Positions 40,507-51,473 of a stretch of 64,000 bases of DNA are shown piece by piece (the stretch's first letter is position 1; each line of letters starts with the position of its first letter). Where the stretch lies: positions 5,184,499 through 5,248,498 of the forward strand of contig JAQFVV010000012.1 in assembly GCA_028023455.1 (NCBI GenBank), given 5' to 3'. The stretch is from Epiperipatus broadwayi. Taxonomy: Eukaryota; Onychophora; Udeonychophora; Euonychophora; Peripatidae. A model generated the notes under the pieces. The model was not told where the DNA came from. It was given only the letters and a program-made list of their open reading frames with translations, and ran no database searches. The position numbers and the translations under genes were made by a program.

Positions 40507-41363
40507 TTAACCTTTTAACTGTTTGACTCGTTCTTAATCGAGGCAATTTTTGATACATATTCGTTAAATTCGTTTTTAATCGAGTAAATTTGACATCGCT
40601 GTAAATTGCTTAGTTTTTGGACTACGTTTACGGTTTTGACGTCATTTTTTAGAACGCAAAAAGTTTTATAATATACTGCCATCTATTGAATTATTTTACA
40701 AGTAAAAAATCAATTAATTGATGATTTATGTCAAACAAAAACTAAGCACTGCCTTTTCACATCTTTTCTTGAATCTTATTGGCTGTTGAAATTTTGTAAA
40801 CAAAAGAAAATGGAAAAGCTCCGCCGTGTGCTCTTCTTTTCTGAATCTTATTGGCTGTTAAAATTTTTATATGGCTGCCAAAAATTAAAAATTTACGAAC
40901 GCTTTTGTTTTATTTTGAAAATGATAAACGAATGTTTTAGAGCATTTTAAAAATATTTTTTGATGAAATACAAATAAAATACAAATTATTTTCATATAAT
41001 ATGTCAAAAATAAATATTATTTTACAAAAATAGTTACGATTTTAGCAAGAATTATTTATTTATTGCAAAGTCGGGAAAAAAAAATCATAACGTGAAATTA
41101 TGATTGCCGTTTCTTTTCATGTCAACCGTAACAAATATTTTTAAAATTAAAAATCAAAATTTATTTTTGAACAAACTTTCGTTTATTTTTATAATGTGAG
41201 AAATTACTAATATACTTTTTAAAAACGAAACTAAAGTGAATATATTTAAAAAAACGGTCAATAACTTTTGAAAAATTGATACATTATTTTGTGCATCGGC
41301 TAATTAAAAGCTTTGAGTGATACCACCTGCAGCGAATGAACAATTGGACAGTTAAAGGGTTAA
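40507..41363. mobile_element. piggyBac-like MITE (~850 bp) with TTAA ends
   Basis: The left end reads TTAA then CCTTTTAACTGTTTGAC. The right end, reverse-complemented, reads TTAA then CCCTTTAACTGTCCAA. Terminal inverted repeats starting CCYTTTAACTGT inside a TTAA duplication are the signature of the piggyBac superfamily, which inserts at TTAA. The interior has an imperfect internal duplication (an 'aATCTTATTGGCTGTT' block at about 40773-40790 and 40847-40861) and no transposase frame, so it would have been mobilised in trans. Confidence 0.7.
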
Positions 41364-41526
41364 GGGCCGGTCTGTCACTGCTGTCACAAAGTTGCCAAAA
41401 GTCAGTTACAAAATATTAAAAATATTTAAATCTAGTTAATATGGAATATTCAAATACCTGGTTAATATGGAATATTCAGGGGGACCCAGTTTAATATATA
41501 CATATATGTAATGATTAAATATATAT

Positions 41527-41670
41527 GATCACTAGATGGAGCTTACCAATAGCTCTAATCAGGTTTTATTTTATAAGTGCCAAAAACAATAGAGATTTTG
41601 AATTTTTTCTCTTTTGGCACTTATAAAATAAAGCTTGATTAGAGCTATTGGTAAGCTTCATCTAGTGATC
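41527..41670. repeat. Near-perfect palindrome related to R2 (144 bp)
   Basis: Arms 41527-41585 and 41612-41670 are reverse complements with very few differences, separated by 26 bp. The arm carries TTACCAATAGCTCTAATC and TATAAGTGC, which match R2 (57698-57740: GTACCAATAGCTC, TAATAAGTGC). It is therefore a fold-back derivative of the R2 end without the ribozyme part. Confidence 0.7.
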
Positions 41671-41789
41671 TTTTAAATGCAAGCTTAAAAGCAAGTTATG
41701 AAATTTATGATTTATATATATATCACAACATATTTAAAATTATCCAATAATTGTGTCACTTAAATTATAAAGTCTTTTTTAATTAGAAG

Positions 41790-41895
41790 TGACTTGAATT
41801 CAGACTTTCAACTCTTTATAGCTATCCACTCTATTTTATACAACTAATACACACGTTCACATACATGTGAAAAAGATAAATGATCTCCAATATAC
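41790..41895. repeat. R3 repeat, partial copy
   Basis: CAGACTTTCAACTCTTTATA, GCTATCCACT, CTAATACACACGTTCACATA and TGTGAAAAAG follow in order the reverse complement of 36375-36480. The other arm is missing. Confidence 0.65.
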
Positions 41896-43144
41896 GTATT
41901 TTTGTGCAGAATCAGCACTCATAATTTTGATCCAGATCACAATCTCTCACACATATATACAATCAGTGCTCAGTTTATATCAAGATAGCATATCTTCAAA
42001 CTTTAATGGACAAACTTCAATCTTATTCGCCCTCCAATTCTTCAGCCATCCATATAATTAAAAATCTGAAGATGGAACAATCATTATTTATCATACCATG
42101 TTGGCTGTAAGTCAATGGATAAAAAAAGTAGAACCACTTTTAAACTGCCTCTAGGATTTAAAGGAACAGTAAGCTCAATTTCCTAACTATTTAACATCTT
42201 AGTAGCAGATGAGTTTCATTTTTTCATCTGATTATAAATAAGATTTTGCAATTTAGATAATATAGGTACTTTTATACATTGGATGTTGTGATATTTATAT
42301 ATATAATGCCAATTTAGCATTATACATAGGTATATACATTAAAAACAGTCAATACTCAGACAATCCAATATCGGTAACAATCAATAATTTTTTTAACAAT
42401 AAAGGTGGAATTCCATCTTTATTTATGGTCATATTGCAACTTGATCACAAAGATTGAAATTATTGAAACAAAAAAAGTTTAAATAAATCCCCTTAAACAG
42501 ATAAATATAAGCTGTTCTGATTGCAGTATAGTCAATTTTTTCTATTATATAAACAATTGATATCGTTTTTAAATTTTATGAGGAGTAATGTTCTTAAGGT
42601 ATTCTGAGAATTTTTTAATAATAAAATATTACATTCATTTCATACAGATATTCATTATATTTATTATATTAATATTAGTAAATCTCTAATTATCTATATA
42701 TAAGGAGGGAAATGGAATGTTTTATTTATGAATAGTATACACTTTTGAAATCAGCTAATTATTCAATGTAATCAATTAGTTACCACACTGGGTGGGTGGT
42801 TTTATGATATAATGACAGAGTCAAAAACTATCAATACCTGGACCACTTAAATTATCACTCTGTTAGGAATATCACATGATTTCTTAGAGATATTAACCAT
42901 TTTATTGCTTTATTTATTATCCATTGAATTATAAATTAATAATAGAACCAATAAAATTAAGATTTTTATTGGAAACTAAATGTCTTATAAGTTGTGGTTC
43001 TTTATTTTTATTTTACATTTTAATGCATATTTGGTTAAACTCATGGACAACCATGATTTCAAAGTCAATCATACTATACAATATAAAATATTTAATCTTT
43101 CAATTATATTCATATTAACTATTATTAATGCTATATTTTTTTAG
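41896..43144 (+). other. Intronic sequence upstream of the neuroglian-like exon
   Basis: AT-rich with no second exon visible. The last bases (43130-43144) form a pyrimidine-rich tract ending in TTTTTTTAG, the 3' splice site. Confidence 0.6.
43136..43144 (+). promoter_or_regulatory. 3' splice site (polypyrimidine tract + AG)
   Basis: A T-rich run ends in AG just before the open fibronectin frame. With the exon starting at 43145, the first full codon is at 43147 and the split codon would be G|AT (Asp), which fits the usual 'DIPN' start of this domain. Confidence 0.75.
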
Positions 43145-43512
43145 ATATTCCTAATAGTCCTTTGAATATTGAGGTAGACTGTTCTGCTAAATCAGCATTG
43201 GTAGCATGGCAAGCAGTTCATGATAGTATTCATACACCTCTTCTAAACTACATCATTCAGTATAATACAACTTTTGATCCCCAAACTTGGGTGGATGATA
43301 AATTTATTCCTGCCACAGAAACTTCTTCAGAAGTACAACTATCTCCCTGGGCTAATTATACATTCAGAGTGGTTGCTTGGAATAGAATTGGCTCAAGTGC
43401 TCCTAGTGAAATATCTAAAGTATGCTCTACACCTCCGGAAGTTCCCAGTAGAAATCCTATTGGTGTAAAAGGATTTGGAACCACTCCCAAAAACTTAATA
43501 ATCTCATGGACA
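43145..43512 (+). CDS. Nrg: Internal exon of a neuroglian/L1CAM-family cell-adhesion protein (FNIII domain)
   Basis: This 368-bp exon encodes about 122 residues, starting (D)IPNSPLNIEV and ending LIISWT before a GTAAGT donor. It holds one whole fibronectin type III domain: the B-strand Trp (LVAWQAV), a Tyr-containing C strand (YIIQYNTTF), and the F-strand block SPWANYTFRVVAWNRIG. It then runs through a Pro-rich linker (PPEVPSRNP) into the B strand of the next domain. The SPWANYTFRV block and the linker are characteristic of neuroglian, a transmembrane homophilic adhesion molecule with six Ig and five FNIII domains that links neurons and epithelial septate junctions to ankyrin. By resemblance to insect neuroglian this looks like the first FNIII domain. 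NTT and NYT are potential N-glycosylation sites. Intron phases are 1 before and 0 after. The frame is intact, with composition much less AT-biased than its surroundings. The family is near certain; the orthologue symbol is inferred. Confidence 0.9.
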
Positions 43513-43518
43513 GTAAGT
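43513..43518 (+). promoter_or_regulatory. 5' splice site (GTAAGT)
   Basis: A consensus donor follows the ...TGG ACA codons of the exon. The open frame ends a few codons later, as expected of an exon end. Confidence 0.85.
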
Positions 43519-46500
43519 ACAATTTTTTTTTAAAAAATGTTCTTTTTTAATTATTCATTTATTTTAAGTTCTTTAAATATTTAAATGTGGAGAATGATAT
43601 AGTTAAAACTTATTTACATTTTGTTTGAAAATTTTTTTATTTTGAAGAAATGATGTGGTTGTGATTAAATTATTATTACTAATCCATAAATTTAAAAATG
43701 CAATAAATATAATTAGTGTATATAAATATGGTGGTAAAAATAGTTAAAACTGATTAAATTTGCACTGCATTTTTAACATCATATAGCCAAGAAATGAAAT
43801 TATGTTAACAGTAATACTTTTATATTGAAATGAATAATGACTTCTTCATTTCACTATCATCCATAGCATCTTCCACATCATTCTGAGCTAGTTTTCAGAG
43901 TTGTGACATTGCTAAATATAGCACTTCAAAGGTTATAAAAAAACAAGAGATATTAAAGGTAACAATAATAAATATATTCATTTGTGAGATTGAATTAATA
44001 AATGTCATATTAACTGAAACACAAGGGCTTATTATATACCTGTGTCTATATATACTAAATGTCATATTGTAAAATAATATTAAACAATGTAATAGGTTTA
44101 TTTAAAATGTTTAAATTTAAGAGAAATGAAGTAAATTATATTAGAACTATTTCTATTATCAAAGATTAAAAGAATGTATGGAATATATAGCAAAACAGCT
44201 CAATTCTGAAATAGATTTTAAATTGGATCAAATATAAGTTAATAAAAATATTAAACTTGTTTAGAGATATGAGATTAATAATTATAGAATTCTAAAAGTT
44301 CATTCAATTAAATAATGGTGTTTTAAAAATTCTTATAATTAAAATAAAATGATTCATAAAGATGCCAAAAAAAAGAGATTATAAAAGATGTTAACAACAA
44401 AATTAATTGGGTTAAAGCAAAAGGTCAAAACCTATATATAGTCATTTTTTCTTAAATTTGGCAATTTATATTCTAACTTTATTCAAACATTATCAACATC
44501 ATTAGGATGGCTGAGTAGAATAAAGAAAAACTGCTAACTGCTGCATCTGACTTGGATCTTTTGTAAATCTGATTATGCTATTTTCAATGGAATTTTGAAT
44601 CAAACTGAAGAAAATGTTTAAACTTCAAACTTCAAAGACATGAGAATGATAAATTACATTATAGAAACTTGTAAGAAAAAGAATAGGATAATATATACAT
44701 GGAATCAATTAATGGAAACCATCATGAAAGATTAGCTCTCAAAAAAAATCTCTCCAATGAGCTGTAGAGAATTCTGGCTATAGAACATTATTTATTAGTA
44801 AAAAAAACTGTTTAGACTTTTATTCTAACATATTAACCATTTCAAGTTTTACTTTATGACCTCTTAGCTTAGAATATATTCAATGTTAATACATTTATAT
44901 TACATATTTTTTAATTGATTGAAGTGAATGTTTTGTTTTTAACGAATCAGCATTTGTGATTAATTTTTATAAATATTCTAGTTGTATTGGAAAATAGCTA
45001 AAATAGGAGTTTTCTTTCTTTATATATATGTTTTAGTTAAAGGATTATCTCATTAACAAAAGAAAAAGTTTTTCTTTTCATGTGGAAATTGTCAGCCAGA
45101 TAAATAATCAAAGTTATAATATTCATTTTAAACACAAATGTGCACACTTGTAAAATATTTGATGTGTAAAGTGTTAAAAAAAGATAAACATAATAATTAT
45201 TACTATTTTAAATTAAAGTTTTATTTTGGAATTTGGTTGACCCATTTGTACATAAATAAATCTTTGTATTAATTGCTGTGAATTAGGTTTTATGTATTTT
45301 AGAACTTATTTTGTATATACACTTGATAGATCACTATTGAATGGATTATTATCCATTATATCTATATCATGGTGGTACAAGTAGGTGACACAAGATTGAA
45401 AGCTGAAACTAGATTCACCAGGGATAACTTCGTTTCCCCATCTTTAAAAAAAACCACTCATAATTTATTTTGCTAGCAATCACACTTGCCACAATAAACT
45501 TGTCATTTATGTACACAAACATTCACCACAGATATGTTTTTATTACCCCATCTAACATATTCAAAAATTAACAGATGGATAATGGTATGTAGTTGTGAAA
45601 TTTAATAGTTTAAATTTATAACAAACTATAAATAAGAATGTAACGTGTAGTTTTAAATATCTTTTATTAATTTCACACTTTAATAAACTAAAATGAAGTG
45701 ATTTGATCCCTCATATTAAACTCTTTATGTTCAATTTCCCTTCCACACAATCAATCATTACTAAACACAAACCTTACTCTTAATAAACATTAAATATAGA
45801 GTGAAATACAAGAACATCCCCAAGAAGTGTATGCAGACTGTCAGAATAATATTTAATCAGCAATATTAAAAGGAAAATAGTAGATATCAGTTAATGAGAA
45901 ACAACACCAGGACACAAACAAGCAAAATTGACTAATTTAGACATAGATATTAAAATAACTCAATATTACTAACAAGCCCATTCCTATTTCGAACGAAGCT
46001 GGCCTGGATGCACATAACTAAATGGCACTAAGTAATAATACCAAATATCTCTCAATCAAAGTTTATTTAGAAAAATAAATCAAATCTATAAGATATCACT
46101 AATTCTAATGTTCATATAGAATAACTAAATTTACCATAAGGGATCGATCAAATCTAACTTCATTAAATTATATAATGATTAAATAATAATACTAATACAT
46201 ATATGATAATAACAAAACATATATATATAAAAGAGGATAACTTAATACATGGAGAGTGAGCTTATTTATACATGATTTGTTTCCTTGCTTCTATTTAATT
46301 TCACTAAACAGTTCCAGTTTATTCCACTAACAGTTCTAGTTTTAATGAAATAATTTAATATTGACTAATGTTTTTGATTGGGAAAAGACTAATTGCACAT
46401 TTATAATGTAGTTTATATTTACCCAATTCAAAATTGAGACACTATTTCTTTGGAAAAGTCTAACAAACAAGCTAAGCATTGGATGACATGAGCTCAGGTA

Positions 46501-46548
46501 TACAATTGGCTAGTTTGCAAATCATTCAACTGCAATGGGATTCTGCTA
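43519..46548 (+). other. Intronic AT-rich sequence
   Basis: No further exon of the adhesion gene and no repeat recognised. Confidence 0.5.
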
Positions 46549-46854
46549 TTAACTACAATCTGTTGTGACTGGTGCTATACTATTTTCAAAAGTCCACACT
46601 AAAAGTTGAAGTATGTCCTCTAATAGCTGGATCATTGTTCCTCTTCCTTTGGAAAATGGATACAGTTTTATGGTCATGTAAATAGAGAGATGGCTGTGGG
46701 GAAGGAATTCCCCTGGAGGAATCACATTCGTATCTAGATAAAAAACATAACATAGCTTCTTAAAATAATGTATATCCTTTTGTCCTTTGAAAACAAAATT
46801 TTTTTTTATAACATTTGCAAGATACCCCCCCCCCCCTCTTCTTTTACTTAACAT
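46549..46854 (-). other. Unidentified 101-codon open frame
   Basis: The frame starts beside a C run (46825-46836) and carries VIPPGEFLPHSHLSIYMTIK, then FSKGRG and a Leu-rich LLEDILQLLVW stretch. The composition of 46549-46730 is less AT-rich than its surroundings, which is why I keep it. I do not recognise the protein; the first ~35 codons through the homopolymer are probably not coding. It could be a fragment of a repeat or a chance open frame. Confidence 0.2.
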
Positions 46855-47879
46855 TGTCTTATTAAAAATTCAACATTTTATTTCTAATTTAAGTGGCATT
46901 CATAATAACCGTGTAGCAAGCAAATATGTTCTCTTGTTATGCTGGCTCCAGATCTAATTTTATTGTCTGGGTGTTATCAAATTATTGATACATTTTTATG
47001 TGTAATTAAAACTCATGTAATTTACAAAATTTAATTTACATTCTTTCTTTAATACAAACTCAATTTTAAACTTTACGTGTTTGGTTAACTCATTTCTACA
47101 ATGGAATGATTTATCTCCCCTCCCCCCCACAAACATACCAATTATAATTAAAATTCTTTTTTTAAAAAAAAATAGATCATGATAACTCTATATCTAATGT
47201 AATTTCAATTTATTTAGTAATTATATATATATGTTTATTACCATTATATTTTAGTATTTTTATTATGATTACAATTTTGAATTAACGGACATTTTATTTA
47301 TATAACAAATATGATATATATATTATAAGTTATATATATATTCAATTTTGAGGTGAAAAATACGACCTCAATATTATTCATGATTTTATTCTGTAAATTT
47401 GGGGTCAGATTCGTATGACTACCTTAGTTAATTATGTAGTATTATTAGTAAATCAGCATCTGATTCAAAGAACCAATTCACGTAATTAGTTTATATTATT
47501 GTTAAATCTGGATTCAGATCTAATGTGCCACTTCATAAGAATTATCATATAAGAAAATATCAGTTATAACAATCCCATACTAGATATAAGTTTACGATTG
47601 CACTTTGAAGTTTATAATTTAAATAAGTGTGTTATATATCCAGCGTATAGTAAAGGCCAGAGATTTACTTGACAGCAAATGTGCTTGATTATAAACTATA
47701 TTAATATTATAGCATGTAAATCAAAGATTAATGTTTTAAAATTTAGTCAAAATTTTGGACACATTGCAAATCATTACTATTATTTACCACCATGTCTGTG
47801 AACTAAAAAATTAAAAGATAGGGAGAAGATAAATGGTTTACTAAAGCAGTTAAAAAAAGTTGTCATTAATTCTTATGAC
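46855..47879. other. AT-rich non-coding stretch
   Basis: A C run at 47118-47128 and several TA-rich patches; nothing else recognised. Confidence 0.5.
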
Positions 47880-48028
47880 AACTTTTAGAAAGTTTAGTCA
47901 AGCATTGTTAACCGAGAGGTCAGCGCACCTGCCTTGCAAGCAAGCAGTTGGTTGCAGACTGTTATTGCAGGTTCGCTTCCCGACCGATGCTATGACATAT
48001 GAAAAAAAAAAACTTTTAGAAAGTTTAG
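47880..48028 (+). mobile_element. tRNA-derived SINE, family S1, copy 2, with perfect 18-bp target duplication
   Basis: The SINE body is 47898-48010: A-box-like TTAACCGAGAGGTCAGC, then CCTTGCAAGCAAGCAGTTG, B box GGTTCGCTTCCCGACC, CGATGCTATGACATATG and an A tail. It is flanked by the exact repeat AACTTTTAGAAAGTTTAG at 47880-47897 and 48011-48028. An A tail plus an 18-bp duplication is the signature of LINE-driven insertion. The intact boxes and perfect duplication make this the youngest-looking insertion in the window. The open frame through it (47860-48063) is not a gene. Confidence 0.92.
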
Positions 48029-50989
48029 AGAAAAGAACATTATATTTTGTTTGGCAATTATAATATTATGTAATGAACTATTGTTTTATTATTGGTTTAA
48101 ATAGTGTGTTAACTTCTTTCAATGTAATATTGGGTGGTCTACTTATTTCAAGTCCATTTCTTTGACAGTAACTTATGTTCTACATGATCTAACCAGGTAT
48201 TGTGGATAATGGCTGTGCATTTATCATAATCATCATATTAAAAAACATATTTTCAAATCTTATTTAAATATATGTGTGCCAGTCTATTTCTTGATGTTTA
48301 ATGACAGGTGGCACCTGAATCAATTAAAATAAGTTTAAATAATTTAAACATGCATAAGCACATCAATACAATATATACATATATATGAAATTTTACAAAT
48401 CAATAAAAAATATTTAATATATATTCAATTAATTTCATTCATATGTAAAATGTTGAATCTGTTTTAACTTTTAAAAAAATCAATGTGTTGGAACATCAGT
48501 ATACAAACTGCTGAGCTATTTAATGTTCTATGATAAATAGTTTCAAGAATGATGACTTATTTATTTAAGACAGGAGAAGAAAAATAAAACCTATTAGATA
48601 TAATTTGAATCAATAATCAGAAGGCACTGAAAAGCAAATAGTTATTATGGAAGATTGCAGAAAAAAAAATTATAGTGAACAAATAGATGTAATATTAGTT
48701 TACTTACAAACATTTTTAGATTTATTAATAATAATTGCATGTAATTCATTTATTGAAATGATTTTTTCAAGGTCACTATTTTCTAATATGATTTCTAAAA
48801 TGTGAGAAAAAGGGTATCATTAATATAGAAATTAGATAATGGAGAAGTGGAAGCAGATCATGTGATCAGACATTTTATTCTGGAAATAATTGAAAAAAAA
48901 ACTATGAAAGACATTGCCTTTTTTACATTTTAAAATGCCAGTTATTTGATTTTATTATATCTTGTGAATGCTCTCTCTATATATATGTATTTTAAATACA
49001 AATCATTTTAATATTTTAGAGAAAGAAATTCACTCTATAGTGACAATATTGTTTCTGGGTAACATTGTACCTTTCAAAATTATGGTGATGTTCCATTTTA
49101 CAAAGTCTACTCAGGCAAATATTGTTTGAGAAATGTGAGAATTACATTACATATGAACCATGGTTTCTATAATCATAAGATAATATGCATGAGCCCTTCA
49201 TGGATCATTTTTAAGCAATGAATGAGAGATTAATTAACATCTTGAAATTTTTTTAGAAATCTTTGTTACTTTTCATAAGAAAGGACATGATGAGCATTTA
49301 TAAAATATCTAATTCTATCTCAGTAAAATGCAGTTTTTAATGAAAATTGGAGCTTATACTATATTAATGATTATATCATAAGAGATCTTGGTTTTGATTA
49401 ATTTATATGTATAATGTTTTGAAATTAACTCATTGTAACTATTTAAATATAATACTTGTCCTCTAGGGCAGCACATGTCAATAACATTTTCAAATGCAAA
49501 AAAATATATATCTTTATCTTTTTCCTCCTTCATATAACTGGAGGTTTGTCTGTAACACCTTTGCTATTTAAACACTTGTAATGAATTAATTTCAATACAT
49601 TACATAAAACATTTAGCAATGTAAGTTCTTATTATATATATATATATTATTTAATTAGAAAGTTTTTATTAGGAGAGTAACCAATCAAGGTTAATTACCC
49701 AATTCTAAGAAAGAAAAACTAATTTTAGTATAAAAAAATCTCTTTTGCTTTGCTACTCAAGATCTAATATAGAGAATATAGAGACAAATGTTGTAGTTTA
49801 CATATATAAGTGTAAGAACCCAAAGTATCACAAACTTTTCAATTTTCTTACTTTTTGCAATAAAGTTCTCCAATGGTATATATATATGGTAAATAATTTT
49901 GATAAATGCCATGTGTACATCCTCTACAATAGTAAGAAATTTCAAGATTCGTCAATAAAAAAATTGTATGTCTAAAGTTTTCAAAAAGTCCTATTATTTA
50001 GTGTTATTAAAATAATTCTGATGCTTCATTCAGACAAACTTCCTGCAAAAATAGATGTTTGATGCTTTCATAGTATCTCATTCATTGTTTTTAAGTTTGA
50101 GTACCCTGAACTACCATTTTAATTATTTAAAAAAAAAACAGCAAAGATTTATAGGAATTAGAAACTGTACATTATTTTTTTTATTATCAGACATTCAATA
50201 AATTTCCAATAAATAAGCATTGAAATAAGCTTGTGGGTTAAAAATATAGTTTTGTTTAAAATTTTTAATCTTAATGAAAAAAATATTGATGCAATAAAAT
50301 ATAACAATTTAGAATAAAAAAATTTAATGTAATAAATCACAGAGTTTTAAATTGGTGCATTTCTAGTAAATTGGAGTAAAAATAAATGTAATTAAATAAA
50401 AGTTAGAGAGGATAAATAGTTACAGGTATGTTAGTGTCTCTAAATAATCATGGAGCAAATTAACTGTTGATATAAAAAAAGGACTTATGATGAAGTAAGA
50501 AAAATTTCTATGTATAAACTAGCATTTAACAAGTGTAGGCTGTTATTAAATTTGAAGATGTGAAAAGGCTGCATGAATGTTTCATTTGGATAGCTTTATA
50601 GAGAGGATAAATTGAATAACTAAAGTGTGAAGGAAAGCATATAATGACTTTAAAGCAATAAATTTGAAACAAAAGAAAAAAATGTAAAAGTGTAAGATAA
50701 ATTATATTAAATTATTGAAAAAAATATAAGAGAAAAAAAAAAATTTAAAAAAAATAAATTTGTTAAATATATATTTTAATCAAAAAAAGATAGAAAAGAA
50801 ATGAAATTAATTTATCTAAAAAAGAGTTACCATGAGTATTTCTGATTTTCTGGATATATTTTTGTCATAGACATAATGATTTTATTATTATTAACTAAGT
50901 TCCAATATAATATATTTACTGAAAGCAGCTTATAATAAACTAGAAACACATATAATTTCATAGTACCATAAAAAATTTTAAAAATTACA
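48029..50989. other. AT-rich non-coding stretch
   Basis: Nothing recognisable. Confidence 0.5.
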
Positions 50990-51473
50990 AAATAATGTTT
51001 TATAAACAAGGCAAAACTCTCCATACAGTAGTGCCACCCTGTGCCAACCAGAGTAATCAATAGATGTCAGAAGGCTTTTGCATAAAATCCCTATCTAATG
51101 CCTACTCATCAAATATCCCCAGACTAGTTTCTGATTTGTGGCCTTCATCAGTGAGGAGCTTTGGATCTGAGAGCACTGCACCTAGATCTTAGGATCTAAT
51201 GCAACCCTTCAGCAACCACCTTTTATCTTTACTTAACTATAAAACTATGAGAATGAAATTGAAAACACAAAAATATTTTTAAATCTAAGCTCAATAGCGT
51301 ATATAGTCATATGGGTCTGAACTCAGTTCAGCACCCATACATTTTGGTGTCTTTGGCTCTTTAATAACCATAGCCATCACTAGCCTATTAGGTGGGATTG
51401 GTATTAAACCATTAAGCATCACATGTGCTAGTATAAGAGATGGTGATCATGTGATGCTTAAAATAATATTTTA
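50990..51473 (-). mobile_element. R1 repeat copy 4
   Basis: The body (about 51003-51460) runs from AAGGCAAAACTCTCCATACA to GGTGATCATGTGATGCTTA, with the ribozyme on the minus strand. Flanks AAATAATGTTTTA (50990-51002) and AAATAATATTTTA (51461-51473) are a 13-bp target duplication with one mismatch. Compared with copy 2 it retains the segment with ACTCAGTTCAGCACCCATAC and CCTATTAGGTGGGATTGG, which copy 1 also has in the reverse orientation. Confidence 0.85.
51111..51164 (-). ncRNA. Hammerhead-type ribozyme motif (R1 copy 4)
   Basis: Minus strand: CCAAAGCTCCTCA, CTGATGA, AGGCCACAAATCA, GAAA, ACTAGT, GTC, TGGGGATATTT. The core boxes and inner stem I are intact. Stem II (GGC against ATC) and the outer stem I are weakened by substitutions. 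Confidence 0.55.

Noticed and set aside
45380-45440. Sequence with GAAAC near GTGACACAAG, considered as another hammerhead
   Set aside because: No CTGATGA-type box in the right place and no pairing stem I.
47898-48010. Possible tRNA gene
   Set aside because: A and B boxes are present but the sequence does not fold as a tRNA, has an A tail and an 18-bp target duplication; it is a SINE. The same reasoning applies to 7771-7880 and 13272-13388.
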